DNA of 28,590 nt from a virus. Below the pieces are notes generated by a model, which was given only the letters and a program-made list of their open reading frames with translations, did no database searches and was not told where the DNA came from. Positions 19,931 to 28,053 of this stretch are shown one piece after another. The position numbers were made by a program, and so were the translations under genes. The first letter of the stretch is position 1, and the number at the start of each line of letters is the position of its first letter. Location of the stretch: IMG/VR virus record IMGVR_UViG_3300035162_000149, positions 1-28,590 of that record, one strand, 5' to 3'.

Positions 19931-21736
19931 TTACGCTCCGACTAATGACTTGCTAAATCCACCACCACGCACCCTAGCATCAGCTACAGCGCCTTTAGCA
20001 GCTTGGGCTATTTGTGGCATTAGCCCAGCAATTTCGGCTCTAACTGTGCTTTGTATGCCCGTGGTGACGTTGATAGTTTGATTAACTGTAACGCCCGTTT
20101 CACCGCCTAGTTTATTGTTTGGAATTATCGAACCGTTTTGATTTGGAACGAACATTTCTTGACCGCGCTCTCCGACCATATATGAAGAGCCAGCCTGTAC
20201 CGAGCCGCCAATAGCTTTTGGTCTTCCGAAACTTAATGTAGAAAGGTCGCCAGTACCCCCGCCGCCGCCGCCGCCGCCGCCGCCAAACCCAGCCGTTATA
20301 GCCCCAAAAGCTGCATCAACAATATACTTTTGAATGAGCATTTTAATTAAACTATCTACTACACTTTTAGCCATAGACTTCATAGCATCAGCGAAGTTAG
20401 CTGCGCCAGTAATACCAGCAGTTAGAGAGTCAGTTAAACCATCCAAGCCCTGCTTTGTTAGGTTTTGAAGATTAGTATTCATGTCGGGAATACTGTCACT
20501 CCATGACTTAAACCCAAGTTCAATGTCATTCAATTCAGGCACGATTACTGCTGGCAATTCAACAGCTACTGCTTCAAATTCTTTAAGGGAAGTTATAGCC
20601 CCATCAATCTGCTCAATTACGCCTGACACCCAATCTACAGGTTTAACGGTTTCAGCTTCTTCAGCGTCTTGAGCTTGCTGATATAGCTTTAATATTTCTT
20701 TCCGTCTTGCCATTAAAAGGTCTGTAGCTCGCAACTGAGCTTGTACACTCATTCCGGCTGCATTTTTAATTCTTTCTATCTTGTCATCTAGCTTATCAAG
20801 GTCTTCTCTGTATTCTTTTGAGTCTTGCAATCCTACGTTAAAGGTATCTTTAAGCTCATTTTTTAGCTTTATAGAAGACGTATATACTTTTATAAATCCA
20901 TTAGCTAAAGACTCAAAGGCAATCAGCGCAGTTTTTACGCCATTTAACAGGTCAATTGCTAATGACCTAGCAAATGCTTCTATGCCGCCTTTTGCTTCTA
21001 TTGAACGTTGTAAAAATCCCGTAAATCTTTTTGTAATGAATTTTATCGCAGGGGCAAAGGCTGCTACAGTTTGGTCGGTAACGCCTTTAAATAAACTTTG
21101 TAATTTAGTAAGAGAATCATTTGCATCCTCGACACCTTTGGCCGCGCTGCCAGACATTGTAAGGCCAAGAACTTTAGCCTCGCCCAGCATTTCTTTTAGG
21201 CCATCACTGCCCTGAGATAGGGTATTTACAAGCGCAGCACCTTCAGAGTCGAACAACTTAAAGGCAAGACGTAATCTGTCAGATTCGCTTTCTACCTTCT
21301 CAAAAGCATCAGCCAAAACAATCATGCGCTTATCTAGCGGCATTCTGTTTAGCTCTTGAGCGTTTATGCCTAGCTCTTTGATCGCCCCTTTAGCCTCCCC
21401 AGTACCCGCTGCTGCTTCCGCAGTTCTACGGGTAAACCTTTGCAGAGCCATATCCATCGTTTGAGTAGCCACGCCGGTAAGGTCAGCGGCATATCTTAAT
21501 GCGGCCAGAGCTTCCGTGGTTGTGCCTATCTTTGCAGCGGTTTTAGAAAGAGTATCTGTTGCTTTAAGAGATGAGGTTATAATTGCGGCAAAACCAGCCG
21601 CACCCACTAATCCTACAATAGCTGTTTTAGCATTAAACACAGCGCCAGCTACAGCTTGCAAGCCTTTGGTAGCAGAACTAAAACCTTTTTTGGTTTTATC
21701 AAACGCACTGATCGTAATTTTTACATCTTCAGCCAT
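19931..21736 (-). CDS. Tail tape measure protein
   Basis: A 601-residue protein that sets tail length and is ejected into the host. It has a hydrophobic stretch (FNAKTAIVGLVGAAGFAAIIT) near residue 40, long helical regions, ATDTLSKTAAKIGTTTEALAALRYAAD typical of tape measures, and the usual C-terminal VGERGQEMFVPNQNGS. A ten-glycine run encoded by (GCC)8 lies near residue 485. At about 1.5 angstrom per residue it predicts a tail near 90 nm. ATG at 21736 has GAGTG upstream and overlaps the frameshifted chaperone end; GTG at 21745 is an alternative. Confidence 0.92.
   Translation of the reverse strand: MAEDVKITISAFDKTKKGFSSATKGLQAVAGAVFNAKTAIVGLVGAAGFAAIITSSLKATDTLSKTAAKIGTTTEALAALRYAADLTGVATQTMDMALQRFTRRTAEAAAGTGEAKGAIKELGINAQELNRMPLDKRMIVLADAFEKVESESDRLRLAFKLFDSEGAALVNTLSQGSDGLKEMLGEAKVLGLTMSGSAAKGVEDANDSLTKLQSLFKGVTDQTVAAFAPAIKFITKRFTGFLQRSIEAKGGIEAFARSLAIDLLNGVKTALIAFESLANGFIKVYTSSIKLKNELKDTFNVGLQDSKEYREDLDKLDDKIERIKNAAGMSVQAQLRATDLLMARRKEILKLYQQAQDAEEAETVKPVDWVSGVIEQIDGAITSLKEFEAVAVELPAVIVPELNDIELGFKSWSDSIPDMNTNLQNLTKQGLDGLTDSLTAGITGAANFADAMKSMAKSVVDSLIKMLIQKYIVDAAFGAITAGFGGGGGGGGGGTGDLSTLSFGRPKAIGGSVQAGSSYMVGERGQEMFVPNQNGSIIPNNKLGGETGVTVNQTINVTTGIQSTVRAEIAGLMPQIAQAAKGAVADARVRGGGFSKSLVGA
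20261..20284. repeat. (GCC)8 trinucleotide repeat in the tape measure gene
   Basis: Eight perfect GCC units encode most of a ten-glycine linker in the tape measure. Slippage would change glycine number without breaking the frame. Confidence 0.9.
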
Positions 21737-22216
21737 TGTTTTCACTCATTATCTGGAAATAGGCAAGCCATTCGTTGAAATGACTAACAGGCATTTGCTC
21801 TGCTTCTTCTATGCTCATGTTAAGGCGATCGGCCAGAGATAATAAATTCATCCTAGACTGATCGCTTCTTAGTTTCCCTCGGCAGCCTCGACAGACTCTA
21901 TTTCTGCAAACATCTGATTTGCAATTTCGGAAATAACATTTGTCTCTTCACCCATTAGATCAATGCGATCTTCAGCAGACGCAAACAGTTTATTACCGCC
22001 TTCGTCTTCTGCTTTCATGCAGATTAAATCTACCATTGCACCGATCGTAGTGTTTTGTAAAAAATTAGGGTGCTTTTTCTGTAGCTGATCTAAGTCGTAA
22101 CAAGTAATACTTCTGCAATACAACTTAAATGCTCCAGATTCATCACCCCATTTAGGCACAACAACTTCCCTCGCCTTAACTTTTCTTCTGTTGCGTAACT
22201 CTTTTGCTAAACCCAT
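21729..22216 (-). CDS. Tail assembly chaperone, frameshifted long form (gpGT-like)
   Basis: A -1 frameshift at GGGAAAC (21878-21872) joins the 115-residue chaperone to a 47-residue extension in the -1 frame ending at TGA 21729, for 162 residues. The extension reads SLADRLNMSIEEAEQMP and FNEWLAYFQIM, the conserved pattern of gpT-type extensions. As in lambda gpG/gpGT, the long form would bind the tape measure while the short form recruits tail subunits. The frame arithmetic closes exactly (163 codons). Confidence 0.85.
21869..22216 (-). CDS. Tail assembly chaperone, short form (gpG-like)
   Basis: A 115-residue acidic protein located between major tail protein and tape measure. It includes LYCRSITCYDLDQLQKKHP, a helical middle part (GAMVDLICMKAEDEGGNKLF) and NVISEIANQMFAEIES. 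Position and the frameshift site at its 3' end identify it as the chaperone that coats the tape measure during tail assembly. AGGAG precedes the ATG. Confidence 0.88.
   Translation of the reverse strand: MGLAKELRNRRKVKAREVVVPKWGDESGAFKLYCRSITCYDLDQLQKKHPNFLQNTTIGAMVDLICMKAEDEGGNKLFASAEDRIDLMGEETNVISEIANQMFAEIESVEAAEGN
21872..21878 (-). promoter_or_regulatory. -1 ribosomal slippery heptamer GGGAAAC
   Basis: Read leftwards as G-GGA-AAC in the chaperone frame, directly before its TAA stop (21871-21869). It fits X-XXY-YYZ and resembles the lambda GGGAAAG site. The stop codon in the next position would increase slippage. Confidence 0.88.
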
Positions 22217-22238
22217 AACTATTCTCCTAGTCGTTAAA

Positions 22239-22640
22239 TTAAGCTGTTGCTTCTGTTATTGCTCCGCTGCACTGAATAGAGAAGCTGGCCTCTACCATGC
22301 CATCGAAAGAACCAGTGATTGAACGAGAAGTTACAATGCCGCCACCAGTGAAATAGCTTTCACCAGTTCCAGTACCTGTTGGATAAATCTCAAAATCTAC
22401 CGCAGCGCGCTCGTCTAGGATCAGTTGCTGTGCATCAGCTTCGTCCCAGTAGCATTCGATAGATACTGTGTTAGTTTTCAAACCTTGCTTGTAAGATCGT
22501 GCGGTATCACCTATCACTGAATCTTCAATGGTATCTGCTGAACCATCGAAAGTGAAAGAACGTACCTCACCCACAACGGCCGCAGAGCCGCCAGATGCCG
22601 CGATTTTAACTACACCAGATGCGCCTGTTTTAGTCGCCAT
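22239..22640 (-). CDS. Major tail protein
   Basis: A 133-residue beta-rich subunit that would form the tail tube: SGVVKIAASGGSAAVVGEVRSF, TIEDSVIGDTARSYKQGL, then DFEIYPTGTGTGESYFTGGG and a C-terminal GSFDGMVEASFSIQCSG. Size, pattern and position between terminator and chaperone fit the gpV/TP901-like tube family. GAGG precedes the ATG. Confidence 0.88.
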   Translation of the reverse strand: MATKTGASGVVKIAASGGSAAVVGEVRSFTFDGSADTIEDSVIGDTARSYKQGLKTNTVSIECYWDEADAQQLILDERAAVDFEIYPTGTGTGESYFTGGGIVTSRSITGSFDGMVEASFSIQCSGAITEATA

Positions 22641-22661
22641 GATAATTACCTCTAATTTAAG

Positions 22662-23096
22662 TTAAGTTGTGCCGCGAGTGTATTGATACAAAACGCGAAC
22701 TGTTATAATAACCCCGCCAACGGGGTCAATAGAACCTTCATCTATCTCGACTCTAGTGATCTGCGTATCTAGTGCATAACCACCACGCAAACGATCGACA
22801 TCGAGACCTTCTTCGATTGCTTCAATAATGTTGTTTCGGGCCGAGTCTATAACAGAGCCTTTAACGTAACAAATAAATTCGTAATTAATAGTCCCCATAC
22901 GCTGGGTAATAGACCCGCCGATACTGCTATCTTCTCGATCTTCATCTGCACTGCGGACAAGAATAGCAGGGAATTGTGCACTTGATAACTTAGTAAAATC
23001 AAACGGCTCTCTCGTTACATACTTAATATCTACTGGCGTTTTAACCGCCTGTAATGTAGCGACCAAGTTGTTTGCGATGTTCTCTCTTACACTCAT
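22662..23096 (-). CDS. Tail terminator / head-tail completion protein (gpU position)
   Basis: A 144-residue alpha/beta protein: VRENIANNLVATLQAV, QFPAILVRSADEDR, INYEFICYVKG and VRVLYQYTRG. This matches minor tail or terminator proteins that cap the tail tube before joining the head. The ATG overlaps the gp10-like stop (ATGA). Confidence 0.75.
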   Translation of the reverse strand: MSVRENIANNLVATLQAVKTPVDIKYVTREPFDFTKLSSAQFPAILVRSADEDREDSSIGGSITQRMGTINYEFICYVKGSVIDSARNNIIEAIEEGLDVDRLRGGYALDTQITRVEIDEGSIDPVGGVIITVRVLYQYTRGTT

Positions 23097-23515
23097 TTCA
23101 ATGCCTTAAAGAATACGTCAGATAATTCTTTTTGTTCTTTACCACTAAACCCAAAAAACGGCCTAGTCTTGTTATTCATCGCAGCCTTTTTTGACTCGGT
23201 AGCTCTGGAAAAGAATATCTCAGCCTGCCTGTTGCTTGCCCTTGAGGTAATTGAACTTAACATCTGGCCTGTAAACTGTAAGTCTGGAGTAGTGTTTCTG
23301 CCTCTACTTGCCCTAAATGCTGCATAGATTGGCGTGTACTTTTTAAAATTGCCGCTTTTAAAGCCTTTGCCTTTGCTAGTGCGATCTTCGATAATATTGA
23401 TGCCAACCTGAGCAGTAATCGACAATGCGTTTTTAACACTGACTGACAACGCTTTGCCTTTCTTGCCAATACGCTTTGCAACAGCCTTGGCATTGGTATC
23501 AATCTTTACATCCAT
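23093..23515 (-). CDS. HK97 gp10-like / virion morphogenesis neck protein
   Basis: A 140-residue basic protein with helical N-terminus (AKAVAKRIGKKGKALSVSVKN), DLQFTGQMLSSI and RPFFGFSGKEQKELSDVF, a pattern shared by HK97 gp10 and Mu gpG-type morphogenesis proteins. It probably joins head and tail. Overlap TAATG with the previous gene. Confidence 0.75.
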   Translation of the reverse strand: MDVKIDTNAKAVAKRIGKKGKALSVSVKNALSITAQVGINIIEDRTSKGKGFKSGNFKKYTPIYAAFRASRGRNTTPDLQFTGQMLSSITSRASNRQAEIFFSRATESKKAAMNNKTRPFFGFSGKEQKELSDVFFKALK

Positions 23516-23925
23516 TATCTATCTAACCGTTGTCCGACAGGTTGCTTTTCATCTTCTTTAACATTGCCATCGCCGTCTGCGTCATATTCAACGCCGTCAG
23601 CTAAGACAGACTCTAACTCTTCACCGTAGCGTGCCTTGTAGAAGTCGATCATGTTTCCAAATCGGTCGCCCTCTGTCCAGTTAGTTAACTGGGGTAAAGC
23701 ATAACGCCACAGCACTAGGTAAGCACTGACAGTAGTAAACTGAGTAGCTGTTAACTTAGTATTGTCCATCTCGCCAGCTATGTTCTTTCTAGGCCACCAC
23801 TTGATCCGTAGTTCGCGCTGAATATCTGCCTGCGCTTTAGGGTGTTCCAATACAAAAGACTCGATACCTAAATCGAGAATATCTGGAATCAGTTTTAATA
23901 AATTTGCGTCGCTTGAATAAGCCAT
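23515..23925 (-). CDS. Head-tail connector protein (gp6-like position)
   Basis: A 136-residue protein starting MAYSSDANLLKLIPDILDLG, with helices and RELRIKWWPRK, TQFTTVSAYLVLWRYALPQL and an acidic tail EYDADGDGNVKEDEKQPVGQ. Helical make-up and place between capsid and neck genes fit the gp6-like connector family. ATG at 23925 overlaps the previous stop as TAATG and has AAGGTG upstream; GTG at 23931 is less likely. Confidence 0.65.
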   Translation of the reverse strand: MAYSSDANLLKLIPDILDLGIESFVLEHPKAQADIQRELRIKWWPRKNIAGEMDNTKLTATQFTTVSAYLVLWRYALPQLTNWTEGDRFGNMIDFYKARYGEELESVLADGVEYDADGDGNVKEDEKQPVGQRLDR

Positions 23926-24212
23926 TACCACTTCACCTTATCTGCCCAGTATGCCGCTGAAGCTGTTTTGTCTTTGCGGCCTCTTGCTATGTCTTTAGCA
24001 AACCGAGCTTTGAACGATCTGCGTTTAGCTTTGTCTGCATTTGATTCGTTCTTGCGGGGTGGCTTATTGTCTGCACCTTTTTGACCAAATCTAATTAGCT
24101 TTATCTTATCGCCTTCTTTAGCCAATACAGCATGACTCTTTCTGTCATGCTTAGGTGTGCGTTTGGGCTTATTGTAGCCTTCAAACCTTTCACCGCGATA
24201 AATTATAGCCAT
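23925..24212 (-). CDS. Conserved basic protein downstream of capsid, 95 residues
   Basis: A highly basic protein: FEGYNKPKRTPKHDRKSHAV, then KLIRFGQKGADNKPPRKNES, SFKARFAKDIARGRKDKTAS and the ending AAYWADKVKW. I recognise the pattern (LIRFGQKG ... KARxAK ... SAAYWADKVKW) as common in marine phages near the capsid gene, but its function is not established; DNA binding or head decoration is possible. It starts just beyond the capsid terminator. Confidence 0.7.
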   Translation of the reverse strand: MAIIYRGERFEGYNKPKRTPKHDRKSHAVLAKEGDKIKLIRFGQKGADNKPPRKNESNADKAKRRSFKARFAKDIARGRKDKTASAAYWADKVKW

Positions 24213-24222
24213 CTATACCTCG

Positions 24223-24248
24223 AAGAAAGCCCCCTCCGAAGAAGGGGC
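24223..24248 (-). terminator. Intrinsic terminator after the capsid gene
   Basis: Leftward GCCCCTTC (24248-24241), UUCG loop (24240-24237), GAGGGGGC (24236-24229), one G-U pair, then TTTCTT (24228-24223). The short, imperfect U-tract suggests partial termination, giving more capsid mRNA than downstream mRNA. Confidence 0.8.
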
Positions 24249-24256
24249 ATTCAGTC

Positions 24257-25090
24257 CTAAAGTACAGCGTCAGAAAGAATCTCAACACCGAATGCATCGT
24301 CAAGTTCCGCAACACCATATACAGCAGTTGCGTTAAGCTCAAAGGCACGCAGTGACTCATCGCGCTGTGGAGCAATGTTAAAGTCACGCTTCATAGCGAT
24401 CATCAGAGCTTCAGGAGCGAATACAGCACCTTTAGCGTCGTCATTGCCGTCAATAGCTACGTTGGCAGACTCATAAACATTGATGCCAGCAATAGTTCCA
24501 ACATAACCGTTACGCATTGCTTCGTTCTGCAAATCGCCACCGTTCGGGTTAGCAAAGGTGTTAGTTAGGTTAGCTTTCAACTGGTACGCTTGGAATGGAT
24601 GCACAACAGCATTAATAGTACCAGTTACCTTGTTAGCACGAAGGGTAGCAGCAGCCTTGAACAGATCAGCAACAGTAATTTCTGCGCCTGCTGAACCAAT
24701 AGAACCAGAAAAGCTGTCAAACAATGCAATCAGGTCAGTATCAATCTTAGTTGCAATAGCATTGCCTAGCACAGTACCTAACTCAACAGCAGGGTTGCCG
24801 TCACCGTAAGTAGCCATGTCAGTCAATAGAACCTGCGCGCCTACTTCGCCAACAGTTACAGAAACTGAGCTAGTAGATACAGTCGTGCTAGACATGTCAG
24901 TGCCTTCGGTGAGGTTAGCAGCAGCGATTGCTGGGTACTTAGGAACCTGAATGGTCTTGCCAGCGGTCGATTGGATGTTGTAGTTAGTCACAAGACCCAT
25001 CATTAGTGATTGCTCTTCGGCAGTGAAACGCGCCTGAGCGACGATATTGACGAACAGGTCGTCAAGAGTTGTGGAAGTAGTTGCAGCCAT
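24257..25090 (-). CDS. Major capsid protein
   Basis: A 277-residue protein expected to form the head shell with an HK97 fold. The sequence has the N-terminal helix region (LFVNIVAQARFTAEEQSLMM), TIQVPKYPAIAAANLTEGTD, VGEVGAQVLLTDMATYGDGN and a C-terminal ELNATAVYGVAELDDAFGVE typical of phage coat proteins. It follows a scaffold-like gene and is followed at once by a UUCG terminator. No protease gene was found. Fold is inferred from pattern and position. Confidence 0.88.
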   Translation of the reverse strand: MAATTSTTLDDLFVNIVAQARFTAEEQSLMMGLVTNYNIQSTAGKTIQVPKYPAIAAANLTEGTDMSSTTVSTSSVSVTVGEVGAQVLLTDMATYGDGNPAVELGTVLGNAIATKIDTDLIALFDSFSGSIGSAGAEITVADLFKAAATLRANKVTGTINAVVHPFQAYQLKANLTNTFANPNGGDLQNEAMRNGYVGTIAGINVYESANVAIDGNDDAKGAVFAPEALMIAMKRDFNIAPQRDESLRAFELNATAVYGVAELDDAFGVEILSDAVL

Positions 25091-25127
25091 GATAATTGCC
25101 TTTAAATAGAATTAGTTTGTGGTTTGG

Positions 25128-25787
25128 TTACTTTCGCTTCATAGCAGCAAATGCTTCTTTGCCGCCGTTAGACCAGTTTGCAACCATATCTGCCACAGGT
25201 ATAGGCTTCTGTGTCAAGCCGCCAGCGTTACCCATCGATCCTGTGCCACCTTGTGAGGCTTTGACCATGTGTGGGTTTACTGTCAAGAATTCAGTTACCA
25301 TCTCATTGACGGATAACAAATCACCGCTGTCATTGTAGCGCGGCGTACCGTTAGCGTCCAGCACCTCTACTGTGCCGTCATCTGACAGTCTGGTCTGGTC
25401 TTTTAGCAACATTGAAACTTGCGTTGGATTAACAGCGTTATTATTACCGGCGGCACCTAAGATCGCTCCATCTACTAGCGTCTGTTGCAGCTTGCTTTTG
25501 TAACTCTGAATCTCCATGTCTTTTTTCTCGACCGTTTGTTTCAAAATTTTATCAAACTCTCCGCGCTCTTTCTGTCGCTCTAGCTCTGCGGCTTCTTTCT
25601 TTGCCAGCAGATCTTTAGCTTCATCTATATCTACGCCTGACAGTCTTTTGTCAAACTTGCGCTGCTCTCTGGCGACACGATCCGCAACAATGCGGTCTAG
25701 TTCATCCTGAGTAAACGTTTTGCTTTCCTGAGTTTCTACTGCCGCAGTTTCAGTCTCTGCTTGGTTTTCCATGATTTCATCGCTCAT
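25128..25787 (-). CDS. Scaffold-like protein
   Basis: A 219-residue acidic, strongly helical protein: TQDELDRIVADRVAREQRKF, then a coiled coil (AKKEAAELERQKERGEFDKI, TVEKKDMEIQSYKSKLQQ) and a glycine-rich C-terminal part (SQGGTGSMGNAGG). Placed immediately before the capsid gene, it fits internal scaffolds that shape the prohead. ATG at 25787 has AGAGGTG eight bases upstream; the GTG at 25796 lies inside that site and is rejected as start. Confidence 0.78.
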   Translation of the reverse strand: MSDEIMENQAETETAAVETQESKTFTQDELDRIVADRVAREQRKFDKRLSGVDIDEAKDLLAKKEAAELERQKERGEFDKILKQTVEKKDMEIQSYKSKLQQTLVDGAILGAAGNNNAVNPTQVSMLLKDQTRLSDDGTVEVLDANGTPRYNDSGDLLSVNEMVTEFLTVNPHMVKASQGGTGSMGNAGGLTQKPIPVADMVANWSNGGKEAFAAMKRK

Positions 25788-25816
25788 GTGACGCACCTCT
25801 GAAAGAGTATTGTTGA

Positions 25817-25822
25817 ATTATA
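25817..25822 (-). promoter_or_regulatory. Perfect -10 box upstream of scaffold/capsid
   Basis: Leftward TATAAT (25822-25817) lies about 30 bases before the scaffold ATG, in the gap after the 24-residue gene. No good -35 is visible, so an internal promoter boosting scaffold and capsid is possible but weakly supported. Confidence 0.35.
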
Positions 25823-25838
25823 AGTGTAGCATAATTGG

Positions 25839-25913
25839 TTACTTTTTAACCTTCTTCTTTTTTTTCTTAGGACGGCCAACTGTTGAACCGTATGTACCTT
25901 TACCTTGTGGCAT
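25839..25913 (-). CDS. Very small basic protein, 24 residues
   Basis: ATG at 25913 is preceded by GAGGTGA at ideal spacing; TAA at 25839. The product starts MPQGKGTYGSTVGRPKK and ends in a lysine run. I recall the MPxGKGTYGSxVGRP pattern as a recurring short phage frame between head genes, which argues for a real gene. The lysine tail suggests DNA or scaffold contact; function unknown. Confidence 0.7.
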   Translation of the reverse strand: MPQGKGTYGSTVGRPKKKKKKVKK

Positions 25914-25924
25914 ATGTCACCTCG

Positions 25925-26668
25925 TTAAAAAACGCCTCTGAATCTATGACGGCAGTTATAGCCGCCCCGTACTACAAAAGGATCGCCACTAATCTTGCCT
26001 GCCCAACTGCCAGACCAAATTTCCTCGATCTCTTCTTTTGTATATGTTTTGCCTACGTGCTTTTCGCAGAAATCCCTAGTGACTTCATCGTCAGGGCCAT
26101 AATATTTAAACTCAGTCGCACCAGAATCAAGGGCTATTCTCGTATTGACTGCCGCATCAAACTGCATCAGGCCATCGTGCAATGCCTGCTTTGCGTACCT
26201 TCCTAAACTAGAATCGACAGACTGCTTGATAGTTGCCACACTCGCAGCAAACGATGTTCCTGTTAAAGTGCTTTCATATATCTCTTTTGATATCGAGTCT
26301 AGGAAGTTCTGACCCAGATCATCGAATCCCTGAAAGGTTAGCGACTGAAGTTGAGAGATGATGGCAGGGTCTAGCTTAGTTACATCGCCATAGGTTCCCA
26401 GCATAGCAACTATGTCATCAGCGACTCCAGCATACTCTCTCACTATTCGATCGACTGTAACCAAGTATTCTTGCTCAATTGCCTCGCGCAGTTCCACCCT
26501 AGCCTGTATTGCCCACTCTAGGTCAAACAGTTCACCATCACGCAACGGTGCAGTAGCCATCAGTTCAGCTATTCGGCTTTCTAGTTTCAGTAAAGCAGCG
26601 GACAAAAGTTCCTGATGTTTGTCCGCTTGTGCAATTACTGCCCTTAGCTGATTAACGTCTGCTGGCAT
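25925..26668 (-). CDS. Mu gpF-like head morphogenesis protein
   Basis: A 247-residue minor head protein. The N-terminal two thirds are helical; the C-terminal domain holds the family signature: TRDFCEKHVGKTYTKEEIEE and GGYNCRHRFRGVF with paired C/H residues. Such proteins sit near the portal and assist head assembly or DNA ejection. The ATG overlaps the portal stop as TAATG, supporting the portal-gpF pairing seen in many siphophages. Confidence 0.88.
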   Translation of the reverse strand: MPADVNQLRAVIAQADKHQELLSAALLKLESRIAELMATAPLRDGELFDLEWAIQARVELREAIEQEYLVTVDRIVREYAGVADDIVAMLGTYGDVTKLDPAIISQLQSLTFQGFDDLGQNFLDSISKEIYESTLTGTSFAASVATIKQSVDSSLGRYAKQALHDGLMQFDAAVNTRIALDSGATEFKYYGPDDEVTRDFCEKHVGKTYTKEEIEEIWSGSWAGKISGDPFVVRGGYNCRHRFRGVF

Positions 26669-28053
26669 TAGATTTGTTCAGTAACCTGCCCAGCAAACTG
26701 GCCTAGCACCTGAGCGCCAGATTCAATCTCTGCATGGGCTTTAGCTAACTTTTCGTCGTCAAGAATTAGATCGCTGATCTTCTTGTCAATCTCCCTTGCA
26801 AGGGTCGCAGACTTAACGCCTGTGGCTCTCATCTGCTGTAGGAATATCAACTCTTTATCGTAGTCGCGTAGGTCGAATGCGTCTGGGTAATATATTTCTA
26901 CGTCGGGGCTGACATCTTGCCAATCGCAAAATAAAATCCATAATTGCTCTTCAGCAAGCTCTAGTAAATCCGCTTTTTCCGACAACTTTGCGTTAAGCAT
27001 CTGAAACTCTGTCTGCATAGCCACGCCGCTCATAGTCATAGCTTGAGTGCCACGAACAGCACCCATGTGACTCATACGATTGATTGACTCGACCTTATCG
27101 TTTATCGATGCACGGACAGCATCTAGGTTCTGGCCGCTTGGCTGTAGTTGAAATGGTTTAAGACTTGCATCCATATCATCCGGCATATTAATAATCGCGC
27201 CAGCGCCAGCGCTAGCATCAGTACCAAATGACTTAACAAGTGTCGGGTGGTTAGAGATACGGATTAGCTGCTCGATCTCTGATAGCTCTTGATAGATAGC
27301 CCTCTGCATGTAAGCAGCATCAGATATGTCGCTTAATCCTATACCTCGTGTAATGCTGCGGTTAGCAGGTAAGAATACGGCAGGGATGCGACCTAGCACG
27401 TTATCGTCTACCTCTATCATTTTGTCTAAATCATTAAGCGAATGCCACTGCTCTACGCGGTCTTTGTACCAAACTCGGTAGTAGGTCTCAGTTGTCGTCT
27501 CATCAACACGGATAACACTTTCTCTGACCTTAAAATAGTCAAGCTCAAAGCGACCGCTGGGGGTGCGAGCATAGTTCCAGTCAAGAACATTTTCAGGCGT
27601 AAACATTGTTACGTAGGGTCTGATGTCTTGCTCTAGTTCTTCTGCCTTAGTTCCCGCTGTAGACTTAGGTTTATCCATCATTAGCCATACATGACCATAC
27701 ACACTAGACCATATCTGAGCTTCACGCATAAACGCGTTAAAGCTGCGACCATCCAGATCACAGTCATTAAGAAACGGCTCAAGAGCTACGTTATTTGCTG
27801 CGCTGTTATATGCTCTAGTGGGTGGTACGCGCCACAGGAAGCTGCTGTAGATGTGGACTATGTTTTTACAGTGATTATCTAAAGGTGTGAGATCAAGTCT
27901 GCGGTCATAGTCATCTGTCGTTTCAGATATGTAGCGCGTTAAATATGCGCCATTAAAGTAATCTTCTCCACCCATGTAGCTGCGAACATAAAACTCCCAG
28001 CGGCTTTCGTATTTGTCATAATCAGGGTGCGTTGTATCTGCGTTCAATCTCAT
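26668..28053 (-). CDS. Portal protein
   Basis: A 461-residue portal, the dodecameric ring through which DNA is packaged. Features: YFNGAYLTRYISETTDDYDR near the N-terminus, YSSFLWRVPPTRAYN, MFTPENVLDWNY and a long C-terminal helical part (EFQMLNAKLSEKADLLELAE). It resembles DUF4055-type portals. The best start is ATG at 28053, sharing one base with the TerL stop (TGATG), with AAGGTGG eight bases upstream; GTG at 28062 has no site. Adjacent to terL and the gpF-like gene. Confidence 0.85.
   Translation of the reverse strand: MRLNADTTHPDYDKYESRWEFYVRSYMGGEDYFNGAYLTRYISETTDDYDRRLDLTPLDNHCKNIVHIYSSFLWRVPPTRAYNSAANNVALEPFLNDCDLDGRSFNAFMREAQIWSSVYGHVWLMMDKPKSTAGTKAEELEQDIRPYVTMFTPENVLDWNYARTPSGRFELDYFKVRESVIRVDETTTETYYRVWYKDRVEQWHSLNDLDKMIEVDDNVLGRIPAVFLPANRSITRGIGLSDISDAAYMQRAIYQELSEIEQLIRISNHPTLVKSFGTDASAGAGAIINMPDDMDASLKPFQLQPSGQNLDAVRASINDKVESINRMSHMGAVRGTQAMTMSGVAMQTEFQMLNAKLSEKADLLELAEEQLWILFCDWQDVSPDVEIYYPDAFDLRDYDKELIFLQQMRATGVKSATLAREIDKKISDLILDDEKLAKAHAEIESGAQVLGQFAGQVTEQI

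Noticed and set aside
23257-23502. Second minus-strand frame inside the gp10-like gene
   Set aside because: It lies in another frame of a clearly recognisable gene and has no ribosome site or family pattern.
24190-24387. Minus-strand 65-codon frame over the end of the capsid gene
   Set aside because: It runs through the UUCG terminator and overlaps the conserved capsid C-terminus, with no plausible start site.
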